From the NCBI GenBank assembly GCA_900753325.1, contig CAADYO010000025.1, positions 1 to 41,687 of the forward strand: 41,687 nucleotides of DNA, given 5' to 3'. The notes under the pieces are model-generated. The model saw nothing but the letters and a program-made list of their open reading frames with translations, had not been told where the DNA came from and did not search any database. Both the position numbers and the translations under genes were made by a program. The first letter of the stretch is position 1. Each line of letters starts with the position of its first letter. The stretch comes from Bacilli bacterium. GTDB taxonomy: Bacteria > Bacillota_I > Bacilli_A > RF39 > UBA660. Below are positions 7,484 through 16,167 of this stretch, one piece after another.

Positions 7484-8758
7484 ATGTTTAAATCTATGAA
7501 ACAATTGTTTACAGCAACTAACAAAGATTTAAGACATAGAATATATTTTACCCTAGGAGCACTAATGATTTTCATTTTAGGAATATCAATAAGAGTTCCT
7601 GGAACAAAGGATCTTACAAGTAATTTAGGATTCTTAGAGCTAATTAATACAATGGGTGGAGGAGCTTTAAAGAACTTCTCAATATTTGCCCTAGGTGTAA
7701 TGCCTTACATTACAGCCTCAATTATTATGCAATTATTACAAATGGATGTTATTCCATATTTCTCTGAATTGAGTAAACAAGGACCAACCGGTAGACAGAA
7801 AATAAATCAAATTACTAGATATATGGGTATAATATTTGCTTTTATTGAAGGATATGCTTTTGCCTTTGCATTTATTGGTAAAACAGGTACTCCAATGCAA
7901 TATTTATACATATCGACAGTTTTAACTGCTGGAACTGCTTTCCTATTATGGTTAGGAGATCAAATTACTCAAAAAGGAATTGGAAATGGTATGAGTTTGA
8001 TTATCATGGCTGGAATTATTGCAACTTTTCCACAAATGTTCATTGATGCTTTTAAAAGCTTAATCGTTTTTGAAGGAACGGCACAAGTAATTACATTAGG
8101 TATTGTTAAATTCCTTATCTTTGTAATTATTTACTTTGCAATTGTAATTGGTGTAATATTTGTTCAAGAATCAGAACGAAGAATACCAATTCAATATGCT
8201 AATAAATCAACAAGTGCATTTGGAAGCGCCGCACAAAGTTTTATGCCAATCAAAATTAACTCAGCCGGAGTTATACCAGTAATTTTTGCATCAAGTTTAT
8301 TGTCAATACCAAGTATTCTTGCTCAAGTAATTAAGAAAGAAGCATTTTCGGTATTTGTACAAAAATATTTAACATATACAACACCTGTCGGTTTCTTAAT
8401 ATATATAGTATTCATTTTCTTCTTTGCATATTTCTATACATTCATTCAATTGAAACCAGAAGAGTTTGCAAAGAACTTACAAGAGAATGGTGGATATATA
8501 CCAGGAATCAGACCAGGAGAAGAGACAAGAAAACATGTTAGTAAAGTCTTGTCAAGATTAACAGTATTAGGAGCATCATTCCTAGTTGTTATAGCTGGCT
8601 TACCAATTTTATTCTCTAAGTTTACAAGCTTACCAACATCAGTATCAATTGGTGGTACAGGATTATTAATCGTTGTTGGTGTTGCCTTAGAAACATATAA
8701 GCAATTAGAAGGAAGTGTCCTAAGTAGAAGTTATAAAAGAGGATATAGTAGAAGGTAG
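7484..8758 (+). CDS. secY: protein translocase subunit SecY
   Basis: SecY is the channel of the Sec translocon and works with SecE, SecG, SecA and the SRP pathway. The 424-residue protein is very hydrophobic with about ten membrane segments; ITASIIMQLLQMDVIP and LWLGDQITQKGIGNGMSLII are family signatures, and the long basic cytoplasmic loops (QESERRIPIQYA, NGGYIPGIRPGEET) that bind ribosome and SecA are present. Length is normal. It sits one base after rplO with AGGTGAT as its ribosome-binding site, the classical spc position. Confidence 0.98.
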   Translation: MFKSMKQLFTATNKDLRHRIYFTLGALMIFILGISIRVPGTKDLTSNLGFLELINTMGGGALKNFSIFALGVMPYITASIIMQLLQMDVIPYFSELSKQGPTGRQKINQITRYMGIIFAFIEGYAFAFAFIGKTGTPMQYLYISTVLTAGTAFLLWLGDQITQKGIGNGMSLIIMAGIIATFPQMFIDAFKSLIVFEGTAQVITLGIVKFLIFVIIYFAIVIGVIFVQESERRIPIQYANKSTSAFGSAAQSFMPIKINSAGVIPVIFASSLLSIPSILAQVIKKEAFSVFVQKYLTYTTPVGFLIYIVFIFFFAYFYTFIQLKPEEFAKNLQENGGYIPGIRPGEETRKHVSKVLSRLTVLGASFLVVIAGLPILFSKFTSLPTSVSIGGTGLLIVVGVALETYKQLEGSVLSRSYKRGYSRR

Positions 8759-8762
8759 GATA

Positions 8763-9419
8763 ATGAAAAATATTATGTTTATTGCCCCACCAGCAGCTGG
8801 TAAGGGCACTCAAGCTGAATTAGTCGTAGAAAAATATCATATACCACATATTTCAACTGGTGATATTTTAAGAGAAATATCAAAAGAAGATAGTGAATTA
8901 GGACATTATGTATTTGAAACACTAGCAGCTGGAAAATTAGTAAAAGATGAAATTACTTACCAATTAATTGAGGATAGACTAGCAAAAGATGATTGCAAAT
9001 CTGGTTATATAATCGATGGTTTCCCAAGAAACATTGAACAAGCTATTGAATATGACAAGATTTTAGCAAAACTAGGATATGAAATAGGCAATGTAATTTA
9101 TATCAATATTGATGAAAAAACATTAGAAAAAAGAATTACAGGAAGAAGAATATGTGAAGATTGTAAAACAATATTCAATATTAATGATCCTGCAAGTGCT
9201 CCACAAGTTGACTCAGTTTGTGATAACTGTGGAGGAAAACTTTATCAAAGAAGTGATGACAATTTAGAGGCTTTTCAAACTAGATATAAAATGTATTTAG
9301 AAAAAACAGAGCCAATAATTGAACATTATAAAAAACAAAATGTATTATACGAAGTTAATGGTGAAGACACCATTGAAAATGTATTTAAAAATGTGGATAA
9401 AATTATTAGTGAAAAATAA
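8763..9419 (+). CDS. adk: adenylate kinase, zinc-type, altered P-loop
   Basis: Adenylate kinase interconverts ATP + AMP and 2 ADP. The 218-residue product has STGDILR and DGFPRN substrate-binding motifs and a zinc LID domain with CEDC and CDNC (about residues 131-158). The nucleotide loop reads APPAAGKGTQ, where most bacterial enzymes have GLPGAGKGTQ; the essential GKGT is intact but two glycines are alanines. Length is normal. It lies between secY and map as in most Bacillota. Confidence 0.96.
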   Translation: MKNIMFIAPPAAGKGTQAELVVEKYHIPHISTGDILREISKEDSELGHYVFETLAAGKLVKDEITYQLIEDRLAKDDCKSGYIIDGFPRNIEQAIEYDKILAKLGYEIGNVIYINIDEKTLEKRITGRRICEDCKTIFNINDPASAPQVDSVCDNCGGKLYQRSDDNLEAFQTRYKMYLEKTEPIIEHYKKQNVLYEVNGEDTIENVFKNVDKIISEK

Positions 9420-9431
9420 AGGGATGATTAA

Positions 9432-10178
9432 ATGATTACAATCAAGAGTAAACGTGAAATTGAACTATTAAAAGTAGCTGGTAATATAGTCTATAGAACT
9501 CATCAATACATAAAACCATACATAAAAGAAGGAATTAAAACAAAAGAATTAGACCGCTTGGCGGAAGAATTTATAAGAAGTCAAGGAGCTACTCCTTCTT
9601 TTAAAGGATATGAAGGGTTTCCAACAGCTCTATGTATAAGCGTTAATTCAGAGGTCGTACATGGTTTCCCAAGTGACTATGTTCTAAAAAACGGAGATAT
9701 AGTTACACTTGATATTGGGGCTTGTTACAAAGGATATCATGGTGACTCTGGTTGGACTTATAAAGTTGGAGAGGTCTCAAAAGAAATAGACTACTTATTA
9801 GAGCATACAGAAAAATCTTTATTTGTTGGCCTAGCACAAGTTAAGCCAGGAAATAGAATTGGTGATATTGGATATGCTATTGAAACATATGCCAAAGAAC
9901 ACAAATTAGGTGTAGTTAAAGAATTATGTGGACATGGTGTTGGAACTTCTGTTCACGAAGATCCGGAGGTTCCAAATTACGGTACTCCAAATACCGGCCC
10001 AAGATTAAAAGAAGGAATGGTTATTGCCGTAGAACCAATGTTAACATTAGGAAGCCCTAGAATCTTTGTTCATGATAATAATTGGACAATAGATACTGAA
10101 GACGGAAGTCCATCAGCCCACTTTGAACATACAGTAGTTGTTACTGCCGATGGATATGAAATATTGACAGGAGAGTGA
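9432..10178 (+). CDS. map: methionine aminopeptidase, type I
   Basis: This enzyme removes the initiator Met from nascent proteins at the tunnel exit. The 248-residue product carries the pita-bread-fold metal ligands: two Asp in DIGACYKGYHGDSGW, His in CGHGVGTSVHEDP, Glu in VEPML and Glu in FEHTVVV. Length is normal for type Ia. The stop is TGA, evidence for the standard code. It is four bases from infA. Confidence 0.97.
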   Translation: MITIKSKREIELLKVAGNIVYRTHQYIKPYIKEGIKTKELDRLAEEFIRSQGATPSFKGYEGFPTALCISVNSEVVHGFPSDYVLKNGDIVTLDIGACYKGYHGDSGWTYKVGEVSKEIDYLLEHTEKSLFVGLAQVKPGNRIGDIGYAIETYAKEHKLGVVKELCGHGVGTSVHEDPEVPNYGTPNTGPRLKEGMVIAVEPMLTLGSPRIFVHDNNWTIDTEDGSPSAHFEHTVVVTADGYEILTGE

Positions 10179-10182
10179 AAAG

Positions 10183-10398
10183 ATGGCTAAGGAAGATACA
10201 ATTGAAATTGAAGGTAAAGTTCTTGAAATTATCCCAGGAGGGAAATTCAAAGTTCAGCTAGAAAATGGACACATTGTGGAAGCCCACGTTTCTGGTAAAA
10301 TACGAATGAACTATATTCGTATCTTAGCAGGAGATACCGTAATGATAGAACTATCGCCTTATGACTTAACACGTGGGCGTATTACCTATCGTAAATAA
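10183..10398 (+). CDS. infA: translation initiation factor IF-1
   Basis: IF-1 occupies the A site during initiation. The 71-residue OB-fold protein matches the family over its whole length: DTIEIEGKVLEIIPGGKFKV, then the HVSGKIRMNYIRILAGD core and SPYDLTRGRITYRK end. Length is nearly invariant in the family. Its ribosome-binding site lies in the end of map. Confidence 0.98.
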   Translation: MAKEDTIEIEGKVLEIIPGGKFKVQLENGHIVEAHVSGKIRMNYIRILAGDTVMIELSPYDLTRGRITYRK

Positions 10399-10412
10399 TA
10401 GGAGGGATATTA

Positions 10413-10526
10413 ATGAAAGTAAAAGCATCAGTAAAACCAATTTGCGAAAAATGCAAAGTTGTTAAACGCAAAGGTAAAATAAGAATTATTTGTGAAAATC
10501 CAAAGCACAAACAAGTTCAAGGATAA
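10413..10526 (+). CDS. rpmJ: 50S ribosomal protein L36 (bL36), zinc form
   Basis: This is a 37-codon gene between infA and rpsM. It encodes MKVKASVKPICEKCK followed by a basic stretch and a CENPKHKQ end, so the three Cys and one His that hold zinc in the C+ form of L36 are all present. AGGAGGG precedes the ATG. Gene order and sequence leave little doubt. Confidence 0.97.
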   Translation: MKVKASVKPICEKCKVVKRKGKIRIICENPKHKQVQG

Positions 10527-10544
10527 TAATAGGAGGTGTATTAA

Positions 10545-10913
10545 ATGGCACGTATTAAAGGTGTAGATATTCCAAACGATAAACATATCTGTATATCATT
10601 AACATACATTTATGGTATTGGAAGAAATCTTGCAAAACAAATTCTAAAAGAAGTAAATATTGATCCAACTACAAAAACAAAGGATTTATCTCAAGAAGAC
10701 TTAGTTAAAATTCGTGATGAAATCAACAAACATCTAACTGAAGGTGAATTACGTCGTGAAGTTAACATGAATATTAAAACTAAAATGGAGATTAATTCTT
10801 ACCAAGGAAGCCGTCACAAAAAAGGATTGCCTGTAAGAGGACAAAGAACTAATCGTAACGCTCGTACTCGTAAGGGTAAAGGAAAAACTGTTGCAAATAA
10901 AAAGAAAGTTTAG
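10545..10913 (+). CDS. rpsM: 30S ribosomal protein S13 (uS13)
   Basis: S13 contacts P-site tRNA and forms head bridges. The 122-residue product starts ARIKGVDIPNDKHI, contains YIYGIGRNLAKQIL (helix-two-turn-helix) and the RHKKGLPVRGQRTNRNARTR tail that reaches the tRNA. Normal length; AGGAGGTG precedes the ATG. Confidence 0.98.
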   Translation: MARIKGVDIPNDKHICISLTYIYGIGRNLAKQILKEVNIDPTTKTKDLSQEDLVKIRDEINKHLTEGELRREVNMNIKTKMEINSYQGSRHKKGLPVRGQRTNRNARTRKGKGKTVANKKKV

Positions 10914-10949
10914 TTAAAGGATAATAATTAAAAAAAGGAGGTAAGACTT

Positions 10950-11333
10950 ATGGCTTATAAAACTAGAAAGAAAAAAGTTAAAAAGAATGTTCCAGAAGGA
11001 ATAGCACATGTACATTCAACATTTAATAATACAATTACAACACTAACTGATAAAGATGGTAACGTAATTAGTTGGGCATCATCTGGTGCTATTGGTTTTA
11101 AAGGAAGTAAAAAATCAACTCCATTCGCTGCTGGAATGGCTGCAGAAGCTGCAGGAAAAGCTGCTTACGACATGGGAATGCGTAAAGTTGAAGTTCGCGT
11201 TAAAGGTTTAGGACCAGGACGTGAAACTGCAATTCGTTCATTACAAACTGCTGGATTGGAAGTAACAGCAATTGCCGATGTTACACCAATTCCACATAAT
11301 GGATGCCGTCCACCAAAACGTCCACGTGGATAA
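10950..11333 (+). CDS. rpsK: 30S ribosomal protein S11 (uS11)
   Basis: S11 forms the platform near the E site. The 127-residue product shows AHVHSTFNNTITTLTDKDGN, SSGAIGFKGSKKSTPFAAG and the C-terminal DVTPIPHNGCRPPKRPR, all diagnostic. Normal length; AAAGGAGGT precedes the ATG. Confidence 0.98.
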   Translation: MAYKTRKKKVKKNVPEGIAHVHSTFNNTITTLTDKDGNVISWASSGAIGFKGSKKSTPFAAGMAAEAAGKAAYDMGMRKVEVRVKGLGPGRETAIRSLQTAGLEVTAIADVTPIPHNGCRPPKRPRG

Positions 11334-11373
11334 TATAAAAGATAAAAAGACTGGCAAAGAGGAGGTTAGTTTC

Positions 11374-12324
11374 ATGTTACAATTTGAAAAACCAATTTAT
11401 AAAATAACAGATTCTATAGAGAGTAATTTTTACGGAAGATTCGAACTAGAACCATTAGAGAGAGGTTTTGGTACTACAATCGGAAATGCCCTAAGAAGAG
11501 TAATGTTATCATCATTACCAGGAAGTGCAATTAGTAGTATTAAAATAGATGGTGTTCTTCATGAATTCCAAACAATTGATGGAGTTTATGAAGATGTAAC
11601 TACTATTATCTTAAATTTAAAAGGTGTAGTATTTAAAAACCATTCTAATGAGCCAAAAGTAGTTCGTATACATGCTACTAAAGAGGGAGAAGTAACTGCT
11701 GGAGATATCGAGCATGATGCTGATATTGAAGTAATCAATAAGGATAAAGTAATTGCCACCTTATCTAAAGGCGGAGTATTAAACATGGAAATGACTGTTA
11801 CTAACGGTCGTGGCTATGTAAAAAGCGAAGAAAACAAAAAAATATATGATATCAAAAAGGCTGGAGTTATAGCTATTGACTCATTATATTCTCCTATTGA
11901 AAGAGTTTCTTATGAAGTTGGAAACGCTCGTGTTGGACAAGATGAAAGTTATGATAAATTAATCTTAGATGTTTGGACAAATGGTTCAATGAAACCAGAA
12001 GAAGCAATTGCTTTAGCTTCACGTATTTTAATTGAACATTTCACAATTTTAACAGATCTTTCAGCAATTGCTGATGTAAGTGGAATGATGATTGAAAAAA
12101 CTGAAGATCCAAAAGTAAAAGCATTAGAAACATCAATTGAAGACTTAGACTTCTCTGTAAGAGCATATAACTGCTTAAAGAGAGCTGGAATTCATACATT
12201 ACAAGACCTTGTTAACAAAAGTGAATCTGATATGATGAAAATACGTAATTTAGGTAAGAAGTCTCTAAAAGAAGTATTAGATAAAATTAGAGATATGGGT
12301 CTAGTTTTACGTGATGATGATTAA
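11374..12324 (+). CDS. rpoA: RNA polymerase subunit alpha
   Basis: Alpha nucleates RNA polymerase assembly and contacts UP elements and activators. The 316-residue product has the N-terminal dimerisation domain (ELEPLERGFGTTIGNALRR; LPGSAISSIKIDGVLHEF) and a C-terminal DNA-binding domain (LDFSVRAYNCLKRAGIHTLQ, IRNLGKKSLKEV). I set the start at ATG 11374 behind AGAGGAGG; an in-frame ATG at 11272 lies inside rpsK and is not needed. Normal length. Confidence 0.97.
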   Translation: MLQFEKPIYKITDSIESNFYGRFELEPLERGFGTTIGNALRRVMLSSLPGSAISSIKIDGVLHEFQTIDGVYEDVTTIILNLKGVVFKNHSNEPKVVRIHATKEGEVTAGDIEHDADIEVINKDKVIATLSKGGVLNMEMTVTNGRGYVKSEENKKIYDIKKAGVIAIDSLYSPIERVSYEVGNARVGQDESYDKLILDVWTNGSMKPEEAIALASRILIEHFTILTDLSAIADVSGMMIEKTEDPKVKALETSIEDLDFSVRAYNCLKRAGIHTLQDLVNKSESDMMKIRNLGKKSLKEVLDKIRDMGLVLRDDD

Positions 12325-12344
12325 AATATAAGGAGGATTTAACT

Positions 12345-12764
12345 ATGGCATATAGAAAATTAGGAAGAGATAACAAACATAGAAGAAGTATGCTATCTAC
12401 TATGACTAAGCAAGTAGTAATGAATGAAAGTATTACTACTACTGAAACTAGAGCCAAAGAAGTACGTAAATTTGTTGATAAAATGATTACGTATGGTAAA
12501 AAAGGCGATTTAGTTTCACGTCGTAAAGCTTTAGCATTCTTACATAACGATAAAGTTGTTGTTGATAAAATATTCAATGATTTAGCAAAACGTTATGAAA
12601 ACCGTAATGGTGGATATACACAAATCTTAAAATTAACTGAAAGACGCGGAGACGATGCTCTAATGGTTATTTTAAAATTAGTAGAAGAAGCTAAACCAAC
12701 AGAAGAAAAAAAAGAAAAAAAAGCAAAGAAAACAACTAAGAAAGAAACAAAAACAGAAAAGTAA
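12345..12764 (+). CDS. rplQ: 50S ribosomal protein L17 (bL17) with Lys-rich tail
   Basis: L17 surrounds the tunnel exit. The 139-residue product has the conserved YRKLGRDNKHRRSMLSTM start and the RYENRNGGYTQILKLTERRGD block. The last 25 residues are a low-complexity Glu/Lys/Thr tail (KPTEEKKEKKAKK...), longer than the usual L17 end. It closes the ribosomal operon and is followed by a terminator. Confidence 0.97.
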   Translation: MAYRKLGRDNKHRRSMLSTMTKQVVMNESITTTETRAKEVRKFVDKMITYGKKGDLVSRRKALAFLHNDKVVVDKIFNDLAKRYENRNGGYTQILKLTERRGDDALMVILKLVEEAKPTEEKKEKKAKKTTKKETKTEK

Positions 12765-12771
12765 GCAAACT

Positions 12772-12799
12772 GGCACTAATATTTAGTGTCTTTTTCTTT
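12772..12799 (+). terminator. terminator of the ribosomal super-operon
   Basis: An 8-bp stem (GGCACTAA pairing with TTAGTGTC, one G-T) with a three-base loop is followed at once by TTTTTCTTT. It lies 8 bases after the rplQ stop and ends the long ribosomal transcript. Confidence 0.85.
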
Positions 12800-12809
12800 G
12801 ATTTTAATG

Positions 12810-12815
12810 TATAAT
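12810..12815 (+). promoter_or_regulatory. probable -10 box for the 12834 gene
   Basis: A perfect TATAAT lies just after the rplQ terminator and 18 bases before the next ATG. No good -35 hexamer is seen at 17 bases; the best candidate overlaps the terminator stem. Position between a terminator and a gene with its own SD supports a promoter. Confidence 0.5.
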
Positions 12816-12833
12816 AAAGAATAGGAGAGTACA

Positions 12834-13775
12834 ATGGGAAATAAAGTTAAAATAAATATCAAATACTTTCTAGGCAAAGAAAAAAGCAAAGAACTCTTAT
12901 TAAAATTATCTAAAGAGTATATCCTAGACACTACAACAGAAGAGCTTGATTTAGCTGACATGGAAGTATATAGTATTTTTAAACCAATTTTAGTATCTAT
13001 TGGCATAACAAGAAATGATTATATGTCAAATCAGTGCCTAAGAAATAACTATAGACAACTCTTATTCTCATTACATAAAGAATTATCTGGAAGTGAAGAA
13101 ATAACAAATCAGCACCAAGAACAAAAAGAAAAAAATATTAATATAGATGATTTTGGCAAGACTATCCATGATATTACAGTACTTTGGTCCAAACTTTTTA
13201 CTGCAACAAGAGAAAAAGAAGAAATTAATACAGGAGAATATATTTCAGATTTATCATTAAAAGAGTTTTGTCTATTAGATGAAGAAGTGCGAGAGAAAGT
13301 TTTTAAAATATCTGCAGAAGAAAACTTTCCATTAGACTATAAAATATATAAAGCATTTAAAAGACAAATAGTAGTCACTGAAGATATAACTTTTTTAGAA
13401 TTCATTCAAAATAAAGAGTTGAAAGAAGCATATCGCCACAAATTATCTTTTGTAAAAAATGCTTTATCTAATAAAAATAATGCTTCAGTAACTGATAATG
13501 AAGCATTAGAAAAAATAACTCATGAGTCAAAGCATTGGTATGAATTCTTGGAAGCTGCTGAGGCCGTCATGCCAAATGGAAAAGAAGTATTTGTAAGTCT
13601 TCAGCCCTTAGAAACTTTTGCCCTTTTAACAGTTGCCGATAAACACGCCATGGAAGAAAAATTATCAAAACTTCCTATGGCAAGAAGAACCATGGAAAAT
13701 AATGAAGACAATTGGATATCAGCATTTGTAAGTATGTCAAGGCAAATAGAAGATATCAAAGAAGTAAAACGATGA
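12834..13775 (+). CDS. hypothetical protein, 313 aa
   Basis: I do not recognise this family. The product is soluble, acidic and Lys/Glu-rich, with no signal peptide, membrane segment or obvious catalytic motif; most of it looks alpha-helical. A hydrophilic stretch (NQHQEQKEKNIN, about residues 93-104) may link two halves. It starts at ATG 12834 with AGGAGAG upstream, has a likely promoter of its own, and ends in TGA 14 bases before the SDR gene, which makes a two-gene unit likely. It sits where ecf genes normally follow rplQ. Confidence 0.75.
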   Translation: MGNKVKINIKYFLGKEKSKELLLKLSKEYILDTTTEELDLADMEVYSIFKPILVSIGITRNDYMSNQCLRNNYRQLLFSLHKELSGSEEITNQHQEQKEKNINIDDFGKTIHDITVLWSKLFTATREKEEINTGEYISDLSLKEFCLLDEEVREKVFKISAEENFPLDYKIYKAFKRQIVVTEDITFLEFIQNKELKEAYRHKLSFVKNALSNKNNASVTDNEALEKITHESKHWYEFLEAAEAVMPNGKEVFVSLQPLETFALLTVADKHAMEEKLSKLPMARRTMENNEDNWISAFVSMSRQIEDIKEVKR

Positions 13776-13789
13776 TAGGAGGAATTAAA

Positions 13790-14542
13790 ATGAAAGCATT
13801 AATAACAGGAGCTTCATCCGGAATAGGTCTAGACATGGCCAGATACTTAGCTAGTAAAAAGTATGAACTTATATTAGTTGGCCGTGAAAAAGAAAAACTA
13901 GAAAAAGTTCAAGAAACACTACCAACAAAAGTAACAATTATAGTAGCTGATTTATCAAATGAACAAAAAGTAAAAGAATTATATGTTCTAACAGCAAAAG
14001 AAAATATAGATATTTTGATAAATAATGCTGGCTTTGGAGACTTCGGCTATTTTACAGAAACAGATTTAGGAAAAGAAATAAATATGATAAATACAAATAT
14101 AAAAGCTGTTCATATACTAACTAAGTCATTTCTAAAAGATATGGAAAAGAAAAATTCTGGATACATTTTAAATGTTGCTTCATCAGCTGCTTTTCAACCA
14201 GGACCATTAATGGCAACTTATTATGCTACCAAGTCTTATGTATATCAATTAACAGAAGCTCTATATTATGAACAAAAAAAGAAAAAGTCAAATGTTCACT
14301 TATCCGTTTTATGTCCAGGACCAGTAGCAACAAACTTCAATAATGTTGCTGGAGTAAGATTTTCTGTTAAGCCATTAACAAGTACTTATGTCGCAAAATA
14401 TGCTATTGATCAGATGTTTAAGAATAAAATGTTAATCATACCAGGCTTTAAAATGAAATGTACTAAGTTTTTTGAGCGCTTTGTCTCTGATAAATTCTTA
14501 TTAAAAATGGCATATCGAATTCAAAAGAAAAAAGGCAACTAA
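13790..14542 (+). CDS. short-chain dehydrogenase/reductase (SDR)
   Basis: This is a 250-residue classical SDR of the NAD(P)-dependent oxidoreductase class. It has TGASSGIG at residues 6-13, NNAG at 78-81, a catalytic Ser near 131 and the YxxxK pair Y144/K148, then LCPGPVATNF typical of the classical group. Substrate cannot be told; relatives are often annotated DltE- or YqjQ-like. I set the start at ATG 13790 behind AGGAGG, not at an upstream in-frame ATG inside the previous gene. It ends at a terminator. Confidence 0.93.
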   Translation: MKALITGASSGIGLDMARYLASKKYELILVGREKEKLEKVQETLPTKVTIIVADLSNEQKVKELYVLTAKENIDILINNAGFGDFGYFTETDLGKEINMINTNIKAVHILTKSFLKDMEKKNSGYILNVASSAAFQPGPLMATYYATKSYVYQLTEALYYEQKKKKSNVHLSVLCPGPVATNFNNVAGVRFSVKPLTSTYVAKYAIDQMFKNKMLIIPGFKMKCTKFFERFVSDKFLLKMAYRIQKKKGN

Positions 14543-14556
14543 CAGTTGGCTTTTTC
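14529..14556 (+). terminator. terminator after the SDR gene
   Basis: CAACT pairs with AGTTG around an AAC loop, and after one G-G mismatch the stem extends through G-C and an A-tract against TTTTT. The stem includes the SDR stop codon. Confidence 0.7.
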
Positions 14557-14574
14557 TAATTACTAGTATATAAT
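14546..14574 (+). promoter_or_regulatory. promoter of the ECF-like ATPase genes
   Basis: TTGGCT (14546-14551) and TATAAT (14569-14574) are separated by exactly 17 bases. The -35 lies within the 3' arm of the preceding terminator. It would drive the two ATPase genes and probably truA. Confidence 0.75.
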
Positions 14575-14599
14575 AAAAAGGCAAAGCTGGTGATATAAT

Positions 14600-15391
14600 A
14601 TGCATGATAATGTAGTAGAAATAAATAATTTAACATTACCATATTGTTTTAATAAATTTAGTATAAAGTTCCCTAAAGAAAAACTTATAGTTATATCAGG
14701 TCCAAGTAATTGTGGCAAAACAACATTAATTAGAATATTAGACAGTCAAATTAAAACAAAAAATCAAGTTTTTTTTGGAACTGTAGGCCTAGAACATTAT
14801 CAAATAACAGATCTAGCAACAAAAATAAAGGCTGTTATACCAGGTGAATGCTACTTCATAGAAAATACTTTAGAACAGGAAATAAATAGAGTCCTAATTA
14901 ATAAACAATATAAAAATAATAAACATAATCTAAAAGAAATAATCAAAAAATATAAGTTAACAAAATATCAGAATAGTAATCCTAATACACTAAGCAATTA
15001 CTTAAAAATAAAATTATCACTAGTCCTATCTTTTTTATATAAACCAACACTTTTATTATTAGATGATATTTTTAATAATTTGTCAAAGTCAGAAAAAGAA
15101 GACCTAAAAGAAATTATCACTACGTATAAAAAAGAGAATAAAATATCCATAATAATGACTTGTTCTAACCTAGAAGATAGTCTATTCAGTGACATTTTAT
15201 ACATAATAAAAGATAATGAGATAGTTTTATCAGGACCACCAATGGAAGTATTACAAAATGATAATATAATTAATAAAACTGGATTAGAACTACCATTTAT
15301 GATAGACTTATCAGTAAAATTACGTGATTATGATTTAATTCAAACTATAGAAACAGATATGGATAGGTTGGTGAATATTTTATGGAGATAA
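14600..15391 (+). CDS. degenerate ECF-type ABC ATPase (EcfA1-like position)
   Basis: This 263-residue protein keeps the ABC fold and sits where ecfA1 (cbiO1) normally lies. Walker A is intact (GPSNCGKTT, residues 34-42). The other active-site elements are worn: the signature is LSNYLKIKL instead of LSGGQxQR (131-139), Walker B ends in Asp-Asp (155-156) instead of Asp-Glu, the Q-loop Gln is not recognisable, and the switch His is Cys (MTCSN, near 188). The C-terminal LELPFMIDLSVKL resembles the ECF ATPase helical tail. Normally such ATPases power vitamin uptake with EcfT and S components. It overlaps the next gene by 10 bases. It may bind ATP but hydrolysis is doubtful. Confidence 0.8.
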   Translation: MHDNVVEINNLTLPYCFNKFSIKFPKEKLIVISGPSNCGKTTLIRILDSQIKTKNQVFFGTVGLEHYQITDLATKIKAVIPGECYFIENTLEQEINRVLINKQYKNNKHNLKEIIKKYKLTKYQNSNPNTLSNYLKIKLSLVLSFLYKPTLLLLDDIFNNLSKSEKEDLKEIITTYKKENKISIIMTCSNLEDSLFSDILYIIKDNEIVLSGPPMEVLQNDNIINKTGLELPFMIDLSVKLRDYDLIQTIETDMDRLVNILWR

Positions 15392-16158
15392 GATATACAA
15401 TTAATCCAGATTGCATTTTTACAATTACAAATAGTGAAATAATAGGAATTGCAACAGCAAACCACCAAGACATAATAAATTATCTTTCTCTAAGTGCCAA
15501 AGAAAAAATAGAAGTTCTAGTCGATAATAAAAAACTCTCATTAGATGAATTAGAGTCGCTAAAAAGAAAAACTGCTATTATAACTGAAAAATTTTTTTTA
15601 CCATTTACAGAAACAGTAGAAGATTATATGGATTATATCATAAAAAAAGAAATATTAGCTATGAAAAATCCCATTAAGAAAAAAGAAGACTCACTAAAAA
15701 TAGTTGGCTTAACACCAGTATATTTACAAAGAAAAATAGCAACACTTTCAAAATCAGAAATATTTCAAGTACAATTAGCTGTAGCACTACTTTCAAATCC
15801 GAGTATTTTAGTTTTTGATAATCCCTTTACATATTTAGATCTTCATCAAGAAAAGGAACTTATAACTCTTCTTCAAAGATTAAAAGATCAGTATAAAAAA
15901 ATAATAATTATTATCGAAGATGATTCAAATAAATTATACAAATACACTAATAAAATGTTATTTATAAAAAATAATCAAATAATTTTATCATCTCCAACAA
16001 ATGAAGCTTACACCAGAGTAGATTTTTTAAAACGTCATAGATTCTCTATTCCAAGTATCATAGAATTAACCTATAAAGCCAAAAAAGAAAAAGGAGCTAA
16101 AATAATTTATCATAAAGACATTAGAGATTTAATTAAAGACATATATAAACATGTTTAA
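15382..16158 (+). CDS. degenerate ECF-type ABC ATPase (EcfA2-like position)
   Basis: This 258-residue protein is the partner of the preceding ATPase and occupies the ecfA2 slot before truA. It has lost Walker A: where GxxGxGKS is expected it reads IATANHQDI (22-31), with no Lys. Its signature is LSKSEIFQV (122-130), Walker B is VFDNPF, so the catalytic Glu is Asn (147), and the switch His is missing (IIEDDS). PFTETVEDY (74-82) still matches the ECF segment after the Q-loop, and IPSIIELTYKAKKEKG matches the C-terminal tail. It cannot be a normal ATPase. ecfT, expected next, is absent: truA starts 9 bases on. Confidence 0.78.
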   Translation: MEIRYTINPDCIFTITNSEIIGIATANHQDIINYLSLSAKEKIEVLVDNKKLSLDELESLKRKTAIITEKFFLPFTETVEDYMDYIIKKEILAMKNPIKKKEDSLKIVGLTPVYLQRKIATLSKSEIFQVQLAVALLSNPSILVFDNPFTYLDLHQEKELITLLQRLKDQYKKIIIIIEDDSNKLYKYTNKMLFIKNNQIILSSPTNEAYTRVDFLKRHRFSIPSIIELTYKAKKEKGAKIIYHKDIRDLIKDIYKHV

Positions 16159-16167
16159 GGAGGTATT

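Noticed and set aside
1..12764. Mycoplasma-type code 4 (TGA as Trp)
   Set aside because: map ends in TGA directly before infA, and Trp is TGG throughout, so code 11 applies.
16159..16167. Remnant of ecfT between the second ATPase and truA
   Set aside because: Only 9 bases separate the genes, so nothing of ecfT can remain there.
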